Origin: Polaromonas sp.
GTDB taxonomy: Bacteria; Pseudomonadota; Gammaproteobacteria; Burkholderiales; Burkholderiaceae_C
Assembly (NCBI GenBank): GCA_023259235.1
Contig: JAHFQQ010000006.1
Location: 8,654-24,388 of the forward strand
Length of the DNA stretch: 15,735 nucleotides
Direction: 5' to 3'
The notes under the pieces were generated by a model, which saw only the letters and a program-made list of their open reading frames with translations, ran no database searches and was not told where the DNA came from. A program made the translations under genes and the position numbers. Shown one piece after another: positions 6,130 through 12,381 of this stretch. Position 1 is the stretch's first letter. Each line of letters starts with the position of its first letter.

Positions 6130-7128
6130 ATGTACAAAGAAAAACGTCTCTTTCGCAGCGAGTTTGTCCCTATACGCGGACTGAATTACCACATCCAGAT
6201 CTGGCAGGCACCCCAGACCGACGCCAGGGCCGCCAGCGCCGGGCCGCCCCAAGCAAGGGCAGCCCCCTCGGGGGGCAGTGAACCACACGCAGTGGGGAGC
6301 GTGGGGGTACCACTTGTCCTGCTGCATGGCTGGATGGACGTGGGCGCTTCCTACCAGTTCATGGTGGATGCCTTCACCGATGCCTTTGCGCAGGGCCGCA
6401 GCATCATTGCACCCGACTGGCGCGGCTTCGGCCTTACGAACTGTCCTGGCGCCCCGGACAATTTTTGGTTTGGCGACTACCTGGCCGACCTCGATTTCCT
6501 GCTGGACCATTACGCGCCCGACCAGGCCGTCGATCTGGTTGGCCACAGCATGGGCGGCAACGTGGCCATGCTGTATGCCGGGGTGCGGCCCGCGCGCATC
6601 CACAAGCTGGTCAATCTGGAAGGCTTTGGCCTGCCGGCCAGCCGACCGAGCCAGGCGCCCGGCCGGTATGCACGGTGGATGAACGAACTCAAAACCCTGC
6701 ATCGCGGGGAGCTGGCCCTGAAATCGTACGACGACGTGGCTGGCGTGGCCCGGCGGCTCATGAAGACCAACCCGCGGCTCTCGCCCGACAAGGCCAACTG
6801 GCTGGCCAGCTATTGGGCGCGGCCAGATGCCGCCGGCAAGTGGCAAATCCTGGCGCAAGCGGCCCACAAGGTCACCAGCGCGCAGTTGTACCGGGTGGAT
6901 GAAGTGCAGGAAATTTACCAGCGCATCAGTGCGCCAACGCTTGCCGTCGAGGCGTCCAGCGACTCGCTCGCAACCTGGTGGAAAGCCAAATACACCCTGG
7001 ACGAGTACCACGAACGGCTCAGGCAGGTGCCCCAGGCCACGGTTGCGGTGATTCAGGACGCCGGCCACATGCTGCACCATGACCAGCCGGCGCAACTGGC
7101 AAGCCTGATTGAAGGGTTTTTGGCTTGA
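6130..7128 (+). CDS. Alpha/beta hydrolase with repeat-derived insertion near the N-terminus
   Basis: Cytoplasmic alpha/beta hydrolase fold protein of 332 residues. Features: oxyanion-hole strand PLVLLHGWMD at about 61-70, nucleophile elbow GHSMGG with Ser140, and GHMLHH with His313 as the probable catalytic His. The acid is less clear; Asp278 in the EASSDS segment after the late beta-strand is a candidate. The start at ATG 6130 gives MYKEKRLFRSEFVPIRG, after which a beta-hairpin leads into the core; a longer open frame reaches back to 5851 but runs antisense to the acyl-CoA synthetase. Residues about 32-60 (AGPPQARAAPSGGSE and flanks) come from a reverse copy of the 84-bp repeat, inserted between strands ahead of the HGW motif. 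It is divergent from the synthetase with 27 bp between starts. An esterase or thioesterase role is possible; the substrate is unknown. Confidence 0.88.
   Translation: MYKEKRLFRSEFVPIRGLNYHIQIWQAPQTDARAASAGPPQARAAPSGGSEPHAVGSVGVPLVLLHGWMDVGASYQFMVDAFTDAFAQGRSIIAPDWRGFGLTNCPGAPDNFWFGDYLADLDFLLDHYAPDQAVDLVGHSMGGNVAMLYAGVRPARIHKLVNLEGFGLPASRPSQAPGRYARWMNELKTLHRGELALKSYDDVAGVARRLMKTNPRLSPDKANWLASYWARPDAAGKWQILAQAAHKVTSAQLYRVDEVQEIYQRISAPTLAVEASSDSLATWWKAKYTLDEYHERLRQVPQATVAVIQDAGHMLHHDQPAQLASLIEGFLA
6230..6311 (-). repeat. Reverse copy of the 84-bp repeat inside the alpha/beta hydrolase gene
   Basis: The plus strand reads GGGCCGCCCCAAGCAAGG, then GCCCCCTCGGGGGGC, then GAGCGTGGGGG, the reverse complement of the unit at 4767 with scattered changes. 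It encodes GPPQARAAPSGGSEPHAVGS in the same frame that the antisense copies use in the acyl-CoA synthetase. The edges are approximate. Confidence 0.85.
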
Positions 7129-7183
7129 TGGCTTGCCATGAGAAAATCACGCACTACCTCAAATAATTCGGGATTCAATACTC

Positions 7184-8288
7184 ATGGAAGCAGAACGCAT
7201 CAACCTCATTTCCAACCAGCTCGCCGACCTCGGCAGCCGCGTCAACAAACTTCGGGGGTATCTTTGACTACCCTGCCAAGGAACGCAAGTTAAACGAAGT
7301 CAACGCAGCGCTGGAAGACCCGAAAGTCTGGGACAACCCGCAGCGCGCACAGGAGCTCGGCCGGGAAAAGCGCTCGCTTGAAGGCGTGGTGCTCATGCTC
7401 GACCGCCTGACCGCTGAGCTGGCTGACAACACCGAGCTGTTCGAGATGTCCAGGGACGAAGGCGACGAAGCCGGCATGCTGGCCATCGAGGCCGAGGCTG
7501 GCAAGCTCGCCGTCGAGGTCGAAAAGATGGAGTTTCGCCGGATGTTCCACAATCCGGCCGATCCGCTAAACGCCTTTCTGGACATTCAGGCCGGCGCGGG
7601 CGGCACCGAGGCCTGCGACTGGGCCAGCATGCTGCTGCGCCAATACCTGCGCTATGCCGAGCGCAAGGGTTTCAAGACCACCATCGAGGATGAATCCCCC
7701 GGCGACACGGCGGGCATCAAGGGTGCCACCATCAAAATCGAGGGCGAATACGCCTTTGGCCTGCTGCGCACCGAAACCGGCGTACACCGGCTGGTGCGCA
7801 AAAGTCCGTTTGACTCGTCGGGTGGGCGCCACACCAGCTTTGCCAGCGTGTTTGTCTATCCCGAAATCGACGACTCGATCGAGATTGACATCAACCCGGC
7901 CGACGTACGGGTCGATACCTACCGGGCCAGCGGCGCCGGCGGCCAGCACATCAACAAGACCGACTCGGCGGTGCGCCTGACACACATCCCCACCAATACC
8001 GTGGTGCAGTGCCAGGACGGCCGCAGCCAGCACGGCAACCGCGACATCGCCTGGAAGCGCCTGCGCTCCAAGTTGTACGACCTTGAGATGCGCAAGCAGC
8101 AGGCCGAGCAGCAAAAGCTCGAAGATGCAAAAACCGATGTCGGCTGGGGCCACCAGATTCGCTCCTACGTGCTCGACAACAGCCGCATCAAGGATCTGCG
8201 CACCAACTACGAGACCTCAGCCACGCAAAAGGTCCTTGATGGCGATCTGGACCCTTTTATCGAAGCCTCCCTGAAGCAAGGTGTCTGA
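7184..8288 (+). CDS. prfB: Peptide chain release factor 2 (programmed +1 frameshift)
   Basis: RF2 recognises UGA and UAA stop codons and triggers peptide release. Translation starts at ATG 7184 (MEAERINLISNQLADLGSRV), runs 27 codons to CTT then in-frame TGA (7265-7267), and continues after a +1 shift at GAC 7266, giving about 367 residues, the normal RF2 length. The codon-recognition tripeptide SPF lies in RKSPFDSSGGRHTSF, and the catalytic GGQ lies in ASGAGGQHINKTDSAVR. The internal TGA is the standard autoregulatory device of prfB: low RF2 favours the shift and so more RF2. It is therefore not a pseudogene or sequencing error. The gene follows the hydrolase by 55 bp with no strong ribosome binding site visible. 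Confidence 0.97.
7253..7268 (+). promoter_or_regulatory. prfB programmed +1 frameshift site
   Basis: CGGGGGTATCTTTGAC contains an internal Shine-Dalgarno-like GGGGG, the slippery CTT codon and the UGA followed by C, in the canonical RF2 arrangement. The ribosome slips from CTT to TTT on the message and resumes at GAC. Confidence 0.95.
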
Positions 8289-8321
8289 TGACGGCTCGCG
8301 CGTCATCCGGCCGAATTTTTT
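8287..8321 (+). terminator. Possible imperfect terminator after prfB
   Basis: GATGACG (8287-8293, overlapping the prfB stop) pairs with CGTCATC (8301-8307) over a 7-nt loop, and a run of six T follows at 8316-8321. The T run begins 8 nt after the stem, so termination may be weak; pepN could be partly read through. Confidence 0.4.
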
Positions 8322-8354
8322 CAGCAATTTTCAAAAATGTCTTAGGAAGCAGCC

Positions 8355-11096
8355 ATGTTGCAAATGCTTGATGATCCTGAATCAGGACAAGGCCCCGCAG
8401 TGAGCATCAATCGCGCCGACTACAGCGCGCCCGCCTACTGGATCGACAGCGTTGATCTGTGTTTTGACCTGGACCCCCTGAAGACGCGCGTGCTCAACAA
8501 AATGACGCTGCGCCGCAACCCGGAGGTGCCAAAGCAGGCGCTGAAGCTCGACGGTGAAGAGCTCAACCTGGCGCGCGTGATGGTCAACGGCCAGGGCACT
8601 TCGTTCAAGATGGAAGGCAAACAACTGGTGCTGGAAAACCTGCCCGAAGGCGCCGAGCCGTTCGAGCTGGAGATCTTTACCACCACCTGCCCGGCCAAGA
8701 ACACCAAGCTGATGGGCCTGTATGTCAGCAACGATTCGTTCTTCACACAGTGCGAGGCCGAGGGCTTCCGCCGCATCACCTACTTTCTGGACCGCCCGGA
8801 TGTGATGGCCAGCTACAGCGTCACGCTGCGCGCCGACAAGGCCAGGTATCCGGTGCTGCTGTCCAACGGCAACCTGGTGGCGCAAGGCGATCTGGACGAT
8901 GGCCGCCACTTTGCCCGCTGGGTGGACCCGCACAGAAAGCCCTGTTATCTGTTTGCGCTGGTGGCGGGCAAACTGGTCTGCCGGGAGCAGCGCATCACCT
9001 CGCGCGCGGGCAAGACGCATTTGCTCCAGGTTTACGTGCGCCCCGGTGACCTCGAAAAAACCGGGCATGCCATGACCTCGCTGATGCACGCGGTGGCCTG
9101 GGACGAAGCCCGGTTTGGCCTGGCGCTGGATCTGGAGCGCTTCATGATCGTGGCCACCAGCGACTTCAACATGGGCGCGATGGAAAACAAGGGCCTGAAC
9201 ATCTTCAACACCAAGTATGTGCTGGCCAACCAGGCCACCGCCACCGATGCCGACTTCAGCAACATAGAAAGCGTGGTCGGCCATGAGTATTTTCACAACT
9301 GGACCGGCAACCGCGTGACTTGCCGCGACTGGTTCCAGCTCAGCCTGAAGGAAGGCCTGACCGTGTTCCGCGACCAGGAGTTTTCGCAGGACCTTTGCGC
9401 TGAAGCGTCGGCCCGCGCCGTCAAGCGCATCGAAGACGTGCGTGTGCTGCGCACTGCCCAGTTCCCGGAAGACGCCGGCCCGATGGCCCATCCGGTGCGG
9501 CCTGACAGCTACATCGAGATCAACAACTTCTACACCGTCACCATTTACGAAAAAGGCGCCGAGGTGGTGCGCATGATGCAAACGCTGGTGGGTCGAGACG
9601 GCTTCGCCAGGGGGCTGACGCTGTACTTCGAGCGCCATGACGGTCACGCCGTGACCTGCGATGACTTTGCGCAAGCCATTGCCGACGCCAACCCCGCATC
9701 CGACCTGGCACGGCTGCTGCCGCAGTTCAAGCGCTGGTACAGCCAGGCTGGCACGCCGCGGCTGCAGGCGCACGGCAACTACGACGCGGCGGCACGCAGC
9801 TATACCCTGACGCTGGCGCAAAGCTGCGCGCCAACGCCAGGCCAGAGCGCCAAGGAACCATTTGTCGTGCCGGTCAACCTGGGGCTGCTGGGGGCCGACG
9901 GAGCCGACCTGCCGCTGCAACTGCCCGGCGAAACCAGCGCACCGGGAGGCACGCGCACCCTCGTGCTGACGCAAGCCAGCGAAACCTTCACCTTTGTGAA
10001 TCTTGACAGTGAACCCGTGCCATCCATTCTGCGCAACTTCTCCGCGCCCGTAGTACTGGCTTTTGACTACACCGACGCCCAACTGCTGCACCTGCTCGCG
10101 CACGACCGCGACCCCTTTAACCGCTGGGAAGCCGGGCAACGCCTGGCCGTCAATCGCGCTATCACATTCATAGCTGGCAGCGCAGATGTTGCGGGGGCTA
10201 GCGTGCTGGATGATGCCTATATCAGCGCCATGCGCGAGGTACTGCGGCACCCCACGCTGGACGCCGCCTTCAAGGACCTGGTGCTGACGCTGCCGTCTGA
10301 AACCTACCTGGCCGAGCAGCTTGAGGTGGTCGACCCGCAGCGCATTCACGCGGTCCGCGAAGCCATGCGCCGGCAACTGGCCTGCGCACTCAGCGCCGAC
10401 TGGGAAGCGGCGTACCAGGCAAACTGCGAAACCGGCGCCTACACCCCTGACAGCATGGCTTCAGGCCGCCGCGCACTCGCCGGCATGGCGCTGGGCGCGT
10501 TGTGCCTGGCGGCACAAGGCACTGGCGACCCTTCAACAAGCGCAGGGCAGGCTTCAGTTTGGCCGGGCAAGACCTTGCAGCGTTTCAACGACGCCGGCAA
10601 CATGACGGACCGCTTCAACGCGCTGGCAGCCCTGGTCTCGAGTGGCCACCCGCTGGCTGCCCAGGCACTGCCACGCTTTCACGACCTGTTCAGGAACGAG
10701 GCGCTGGTGATCGACAAATGGTTCAGCCTGCAAGCCGGCGCACCGGATCGCGGCGGCAATGTCTTGCCAACCGTCAAACAACTGATGAAGCACGGCGATT
10801 TCAGCCTGCGCAACCCGAACCGCGCGCGCAGCGTGATCAGCACCTTTTGCCAGGGCAATCCGGCGGCATTTCATCGTGCCGATGGCGCAGGTTATGTGTT
10901 CTGGGCCGACCGCGTGATGGAACTCGATGCCATCAATCCGCAAGTCGCCGCACGGCTGGCGCGCGCGCTTGACCGCTGGAGCCGGCTCGCCGAGCCCTAC
11001 CGCAGCGCAGCGCGCGACGCCATCGCCCGGGTCGCGGCAAAAACCGATCTGAGCAAGGACACCCTTGAGGTCGTCACGCGGGCGCTCGCCAGCTGA
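8355..11096 (+). CDS. pepN: Aminopeptidase N (M1 family)
   Basis: Zinc metalloaminopeptidase that removes N-terminal residues from peptides in the cytoplasm. GAMEN, which binds the substrate N-terminus, is at 274-278; the zinc site HEYFH is at 310-314 with the third ligand Glu333 (KEGLTVF). The N-terminal domain starts with DYSAPAYWIDSVDLCFDLDP, typical of bacterial PepN. The ATG has TAGGAAG upstream. The 913-residue length exceeds the roughly 870 of E. coli PepN. Two segments in the C-terminal region look added: residues 602-615 (AITFIAGSADVAGA), a copy of the GCT-N9-ATAGCT-N17-GGGGGC repeat, and residues about 725-735 (DPSTSAGQASV), which resembles peptides from another common short repeat. 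Both keep the frame, so the enzyme should be intact. Confidence 0.97.
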   Translation: MLQMLDDPESGQGPAVSINRADYSAPAYWIDSVDLCFDLDPLKTRVLNKMTLRRNPEVPKQALKLDGEELNLARVMVNGQGTSFKMEGKQLVLENLPEGAEPFELEIFTTTCPAKNTKLMGLYVSNDSFFTQCEAEGFRRITYFLDRPDVMASYSVTLRADKARYPVLLSNGNLVAQGDLDDGRHFARWVDPHRKPCYLFALVAGKLVCREQRITSRAGKTHLLQVYVRPGDLEKTGHAMTSLMHAVAWDEARFGLALDLERFMIVATSDFNMGAMENKGLNIFNTKYVLANQATATDADFSNIESVVGHEYFHNWTGNRVTCRDWFQLSLKEGLTVFRDQEFSQDLCAEASARAVKRIEDVRVLRTAQFPEDAGPMAHPVRPDSYIEINNFYTVTIYEKGAEVVRMMQTLVGRDGFARGLTLYFERHDGHAVTCDDFAQAIADANPASDLARLLPQFKRWYSQAGTPRLQAHGNYDAAARSYTLTLAQSCAPTPGQSAKEPFVVPVNLGLLGADGADLPLQLPGETSAPGGTRTLVLTQASETFTFVNLDSEPVPSILRNFSAPVVLAFDYTDAQLLHLLAHDRDPFNRWEAGQRLAVNRAITFIAGSADVAGASVLDDAYISAMREVLRHPTLDAAFKDLVLTLPSETYLAEQLEVVDPQRIHAVREAMRRQLACALSADWEAAYQANCETGAYTPDSMASGRRALAGMALGALCLAAQGTGDPSTSAGQASVWPGKTLQRFNDAGNMTDRFNALAALVSSGHPLAAQALPRFHDLFRNEALVIDKWFSLQAGAPDRGGNVLPTVKQLMKHGDFSLRNPNRARSVISTFCQGNPAAFHRADGAGYVFWADRVMELDAINPQVAARLARALDRWSRLAEPYRSAARDAIARVAAKTDLSKDTLEVVTRALAS
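10158..10198 (+). repeat. Short dispersed repeat, GCT-N9-ATAGCT-N17-GGGGGC (copy in pepN)
   Basis: GCT (10158-10160), ATAGCT (10170-10175) and GGGGGC (10193-10198) match the spacing of the two copies in the acyl-CoA synthetase. The 5' part, GCTATC...CATAGC, is an imperfect inverted repeat. It encodes AITFIAGSADVAGA in the same phase and in the sense direction. Confidence 0.75.
10527..10556 (+). repeat. Possible remnant of a CCTTC-ACAAGC-CAGGGC type repeat in pepN
   Basis: The sequence GACCCTTCAACAAGCGCAGG encodes DPSTSAG. It resembles, from general familiarity, a dispersed repeat of betaproteobacteria of the form CCTTCGACAAGCTCAGG. Only one copy is in this window, so the assignment cannot be confirmed internally. 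Confidence 0.4.
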
Positions 11097-11129
11097 CCCT
11101 GCCCTTCCATTTCAAAGGACCGGAGCTTC

Positions 11130-12137
11130 ATGCCCCCGAAAATCTCCCTCACCCGCTACCTTGTGGAACAGCAACGCATGGACGGTCATATTCCGTCCCA
11201 GTTGCGCCTGCTGCTCGAAGTGGTAGCCAGAGCCTGCAAGAGCATCAGCCAGGCCGTCAACAAGGGCGCGCTGGGCGGCGTGCTGGGCAGCGCCGACAGC
11301 GAAAACGTGCAAGGGGAGGTTCAGAAAAAGCTCGACATCATTGCCAACGAAGTGCTCATAGAAGCCAACGAATGGGGCGGCCATCTGGCAGCCATGGCCA
11401 GCGAGGAAATGGACGGCATCTACGTGGTGCCCAACCGCTACCCCAAGGGCGAATACCTGCTGCTGTTCGACCCGCTGGACGGCTCCAGCAACATTGACGT
11501 GAATGTCAGCATCGGCACCATCTTCAGCGTGCTCAAGATGCCCGAAGGCGACCGTGGCGTGGACGAAAGCGACTTCCTGCAACTTGGCAACCAGCAGGTG
11601 GCCGCCGGCTACTGCGTCTATGGCCCGCAGACCACCCTGGTGCTGACCGTTGGCGACGGCGTGGCCATGTTCACGCTGGATCGCGAGCAGGGCTCGTTCG
11701 TGCTGACCGGAGAAAACGTGCGCATCCCGAAAGACACGAAGGAATTTGCCATCAACATGAGCAACATGCGCCACTGGGACGCTCCCGTGAAACGCTATGT
11801 TGACGAATGCCTGCAAGGCACCGAAGGCCCGCGTGAAAAAGACTTCAACATGCGCTGGATCGCCAGCATGGTGGCCGACGTGCACCGCATCCTCACGCGC
11901 GGCGGCATCTTCATGTACCCCTGGGACAAACGCGAACCCGAAAAACCGGGCAAGCTGCGCCTGATGTACGAAGCCAACCCCATGAGCTGGCTCATCGAAC
12001 AGGCCGGCGGCGGCGCCACCAATGGCAGGCAGCGCATACTGGACATTCAGCCTACCAGGCTGCACGAGCGTGTCAGCGTGATTCTGGGTTCGAAGAACGA
12101 AGTGGAACGCGTGACCCGCTACCACAGCGACGTGTAA
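11130..12137 (+). CDS. fbp: Fructose-1,6-bisphosphatase class I
   Basis: Mg2+-dependent enzyme hydrolysing fructose 1,6-bisphosphate to fructose 6-phosphate in gluconeogenesis (and the Calvin cycle where present). The 335-residue product has the class I start SLTRYLVEQQR, the metal and substrate loop DPLDGSSNID at 114-123, the upstream ASEEMD acidic segment, KFAINMSNMR-like and RYVDECLQG substrate regions, and the terminal GSKNEVERV segment. GGAG precedes the ATG by 4 nt. It lies 33 bp after pepN, so cotranscription is possible. It is the last host gene before the tRNA fragment and the integrated element. Confidence 0.97.
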   Translation: MPPKISLTRYLVEQQRMDGHIPSQLRLLLEVVARACKSISQAVNKGALGGVLGSADSENVQGEVQKKLDIIANEVLIEANEWGGHLAAMASEEMDGIYVVPNRYPKGEYLLLFDPLDGSSNIDVNVSIGTIFSVLKMPEGDRGVDESDFLQLGNQQVAAGYCVYGPQTTLVLTVGDGVAMFTLDREQGSFVLTGENVRIPKDTKEFAINMSNMRHWDAPVKRYVDECLQGTEGPREKDFNMRWIASMVADVHRILTRGGIFMYPWDKREPEKPGKLRLMYEANPMSWLIEQAGGGATNGRQRILDIQPTRLHERVSVILGSKNEVERVTRYHSDV

Positions 12138-12146
12138 GGCGCGGGC

Positions 12147-12152
12147 TATAAT
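12147..12152 (+). promoter_or_regulatory. Likely -10 box of the tRNA-Thr gene
   Basis: A perfect TATAAT lies 15 bp upstream of the first tRNA base, just after the fbp stop. The GC-rich stretch before it contains no clear -35, so only the -10 is supported. Confidence 0.55.
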
Positions 12153-12167
12153 CCAGAGCTAAAAAAT

Positions 12168-12207
12168 GCCGGTGTAGCTCAGTCGGTAGAGCAGCTCATT
12201 CGTAATG
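12168..12207 (+). tRNA. tRNA-Thr(CGT), 5' fragment truncated after the anticodon loop
   Basis: The 5' acceptor strand GCCGGTG is followed by TA, the D arm GCTC-AGTCGGTA-GAGC, then A, the anticodon stem GCTCA and loop TTCGTAA with anticodon CGT (12201-12203). The match to threonine tRNA ends at about TG (12206-12207). The following CTACACGCTG does not pair to complete the stem, and no variable loop, T arm or 3' acceptor strand follows. A normal gene would be about 76 nt. The break is interpreted as an integration junction: host 5' half on the left, element on the right. Whether a complete copy exists at the other end cannot be seen. Confidence 0.85.
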
Positions 12208-12208
12208 C
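12191..12208 (+). other. Inferred left attachment site (attL) within the tRNA anticodon arm
   Basis: The sequence changes from tRNA to unrelated AT-rich DNA within GCTCATTCGTAATG. Anticodon loops are established crossover sites for tyrosine integrases, and an integrase gene follows at 12382. The exact core cannot be defined without the right junction. Confidence 0.6.
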
Positions 12209-12237
12209 TACACGCTGTTTCTGAAAATATTCAATTA

Positions 12238-12250
12238 ATTCAATCACTTA
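12238..12250 (+). promoter_or_regulatory. IHF-like site near the attachment site
   Basis: ATTCAATCACTTA fits the IHF consensus WATCAA-N4-TTR with one mismatch, within an AT-rich stretch containing two TTCAAT repeats. IHF commonly bends attachment-site DNA. The match alone is weak. Confidence 0.3.
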
Positions 12251-12274
12251 AACGCGCCCCTTGGCGCGTTTTTT
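12251..12274 (+). terminator. Strong rho-independent terminator between tRNA fragment and integrase
   Basis: The perfect 8-bp stem AACGCGCC (12251-12258) and GGCGCGTT (12263-12270) has a CCTT loop and is followed by four more T residues. It would stop transcripts entering from the tRNA promoter before the integrase. Confidence 0.85.
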
Positions 12275-12280
12275 GTTTCA

Positions 12281-12298
12281 TGGCACACTGCTGGCACA
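12281..12298 (+). repeat. Paired TGGCACA direct repeats upstream of the integrase
   Basis: TGGCACA occurs at 12281-12287 and 12292-12298, starts 11 bp apart, about one helical turn. Such phased repeats beside an integrase gene are suitable for arm-site binding by the integrase or a directionality factor, or for a repressor. The role is inferred. Confidence 0.4.
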
Positions 12299-12324
12299 GC
12301 ACCTGCGGTAGACCAAGGAACCCC

Positions 12325-12369
12325 ATGGCAATAGTTGCGGCATTGAGTCCCATTACTTTCTCTAATTAA
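12325..12369 (+). CDS. Possible 14-codon leader peptide before the integrase
   Basis: ATG 12325 with AAGGAA upstream opens MAIVAALSPITFSN and stops at TAA 12367-12369. The stop overlaps the TAAGGAGA ribosome binding site of the integrase, an arrangement that would allow translational coupling or occlusion. A 14-codon frame can arise by chance, so support is limited to the ribosome binding site and its position. Confidence 0.25.
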   Translation: MAIVAALSPITFSN

Positions 12370-12381
12370 GGAGACAGAGTC

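Noticed and set aside
6103..7095. Minus-strand frame upstream of the acyl-CoA synthetase TTG that would extend it to about 1018 residues
   Set aside because: It is antisense to the alpha/beta hydrolase, shows no ANL-family similarity, and TTG 6102 has a good ribosome binding site at the family-appropriate position.
7184..7267. Frameshift mutation or pseudogene in prfB
   Set aside because: The CTT-TGA-C site with upstream GGGGG is the conserved programmed frameshift of RF2.
8382..10376. Long minus-strand open frame of 664 codons opposite pepN
   Set aside because: It is a shadow of a high-GC gene on the other strand; its composition is rich in His, Val, Gly and Gln without recognisable domains, while pepN has full M1 motifs.
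11112..12125. Long minus-strand open frame opposite fbp
   Set aside because: Antisense artefact of GC-rich third positions; fbp on the plus strand has clear family motifs.
12292..12307. Sigma-54 promoter (TGGCAC-N5-CTGC) before the integrase
   Set aside because: The GG-N10-GC core matches but the -12 element deviates, no enhancer-binding protein gene is in view, and the motif is better explained as one of the paired TGGCACA repeats.
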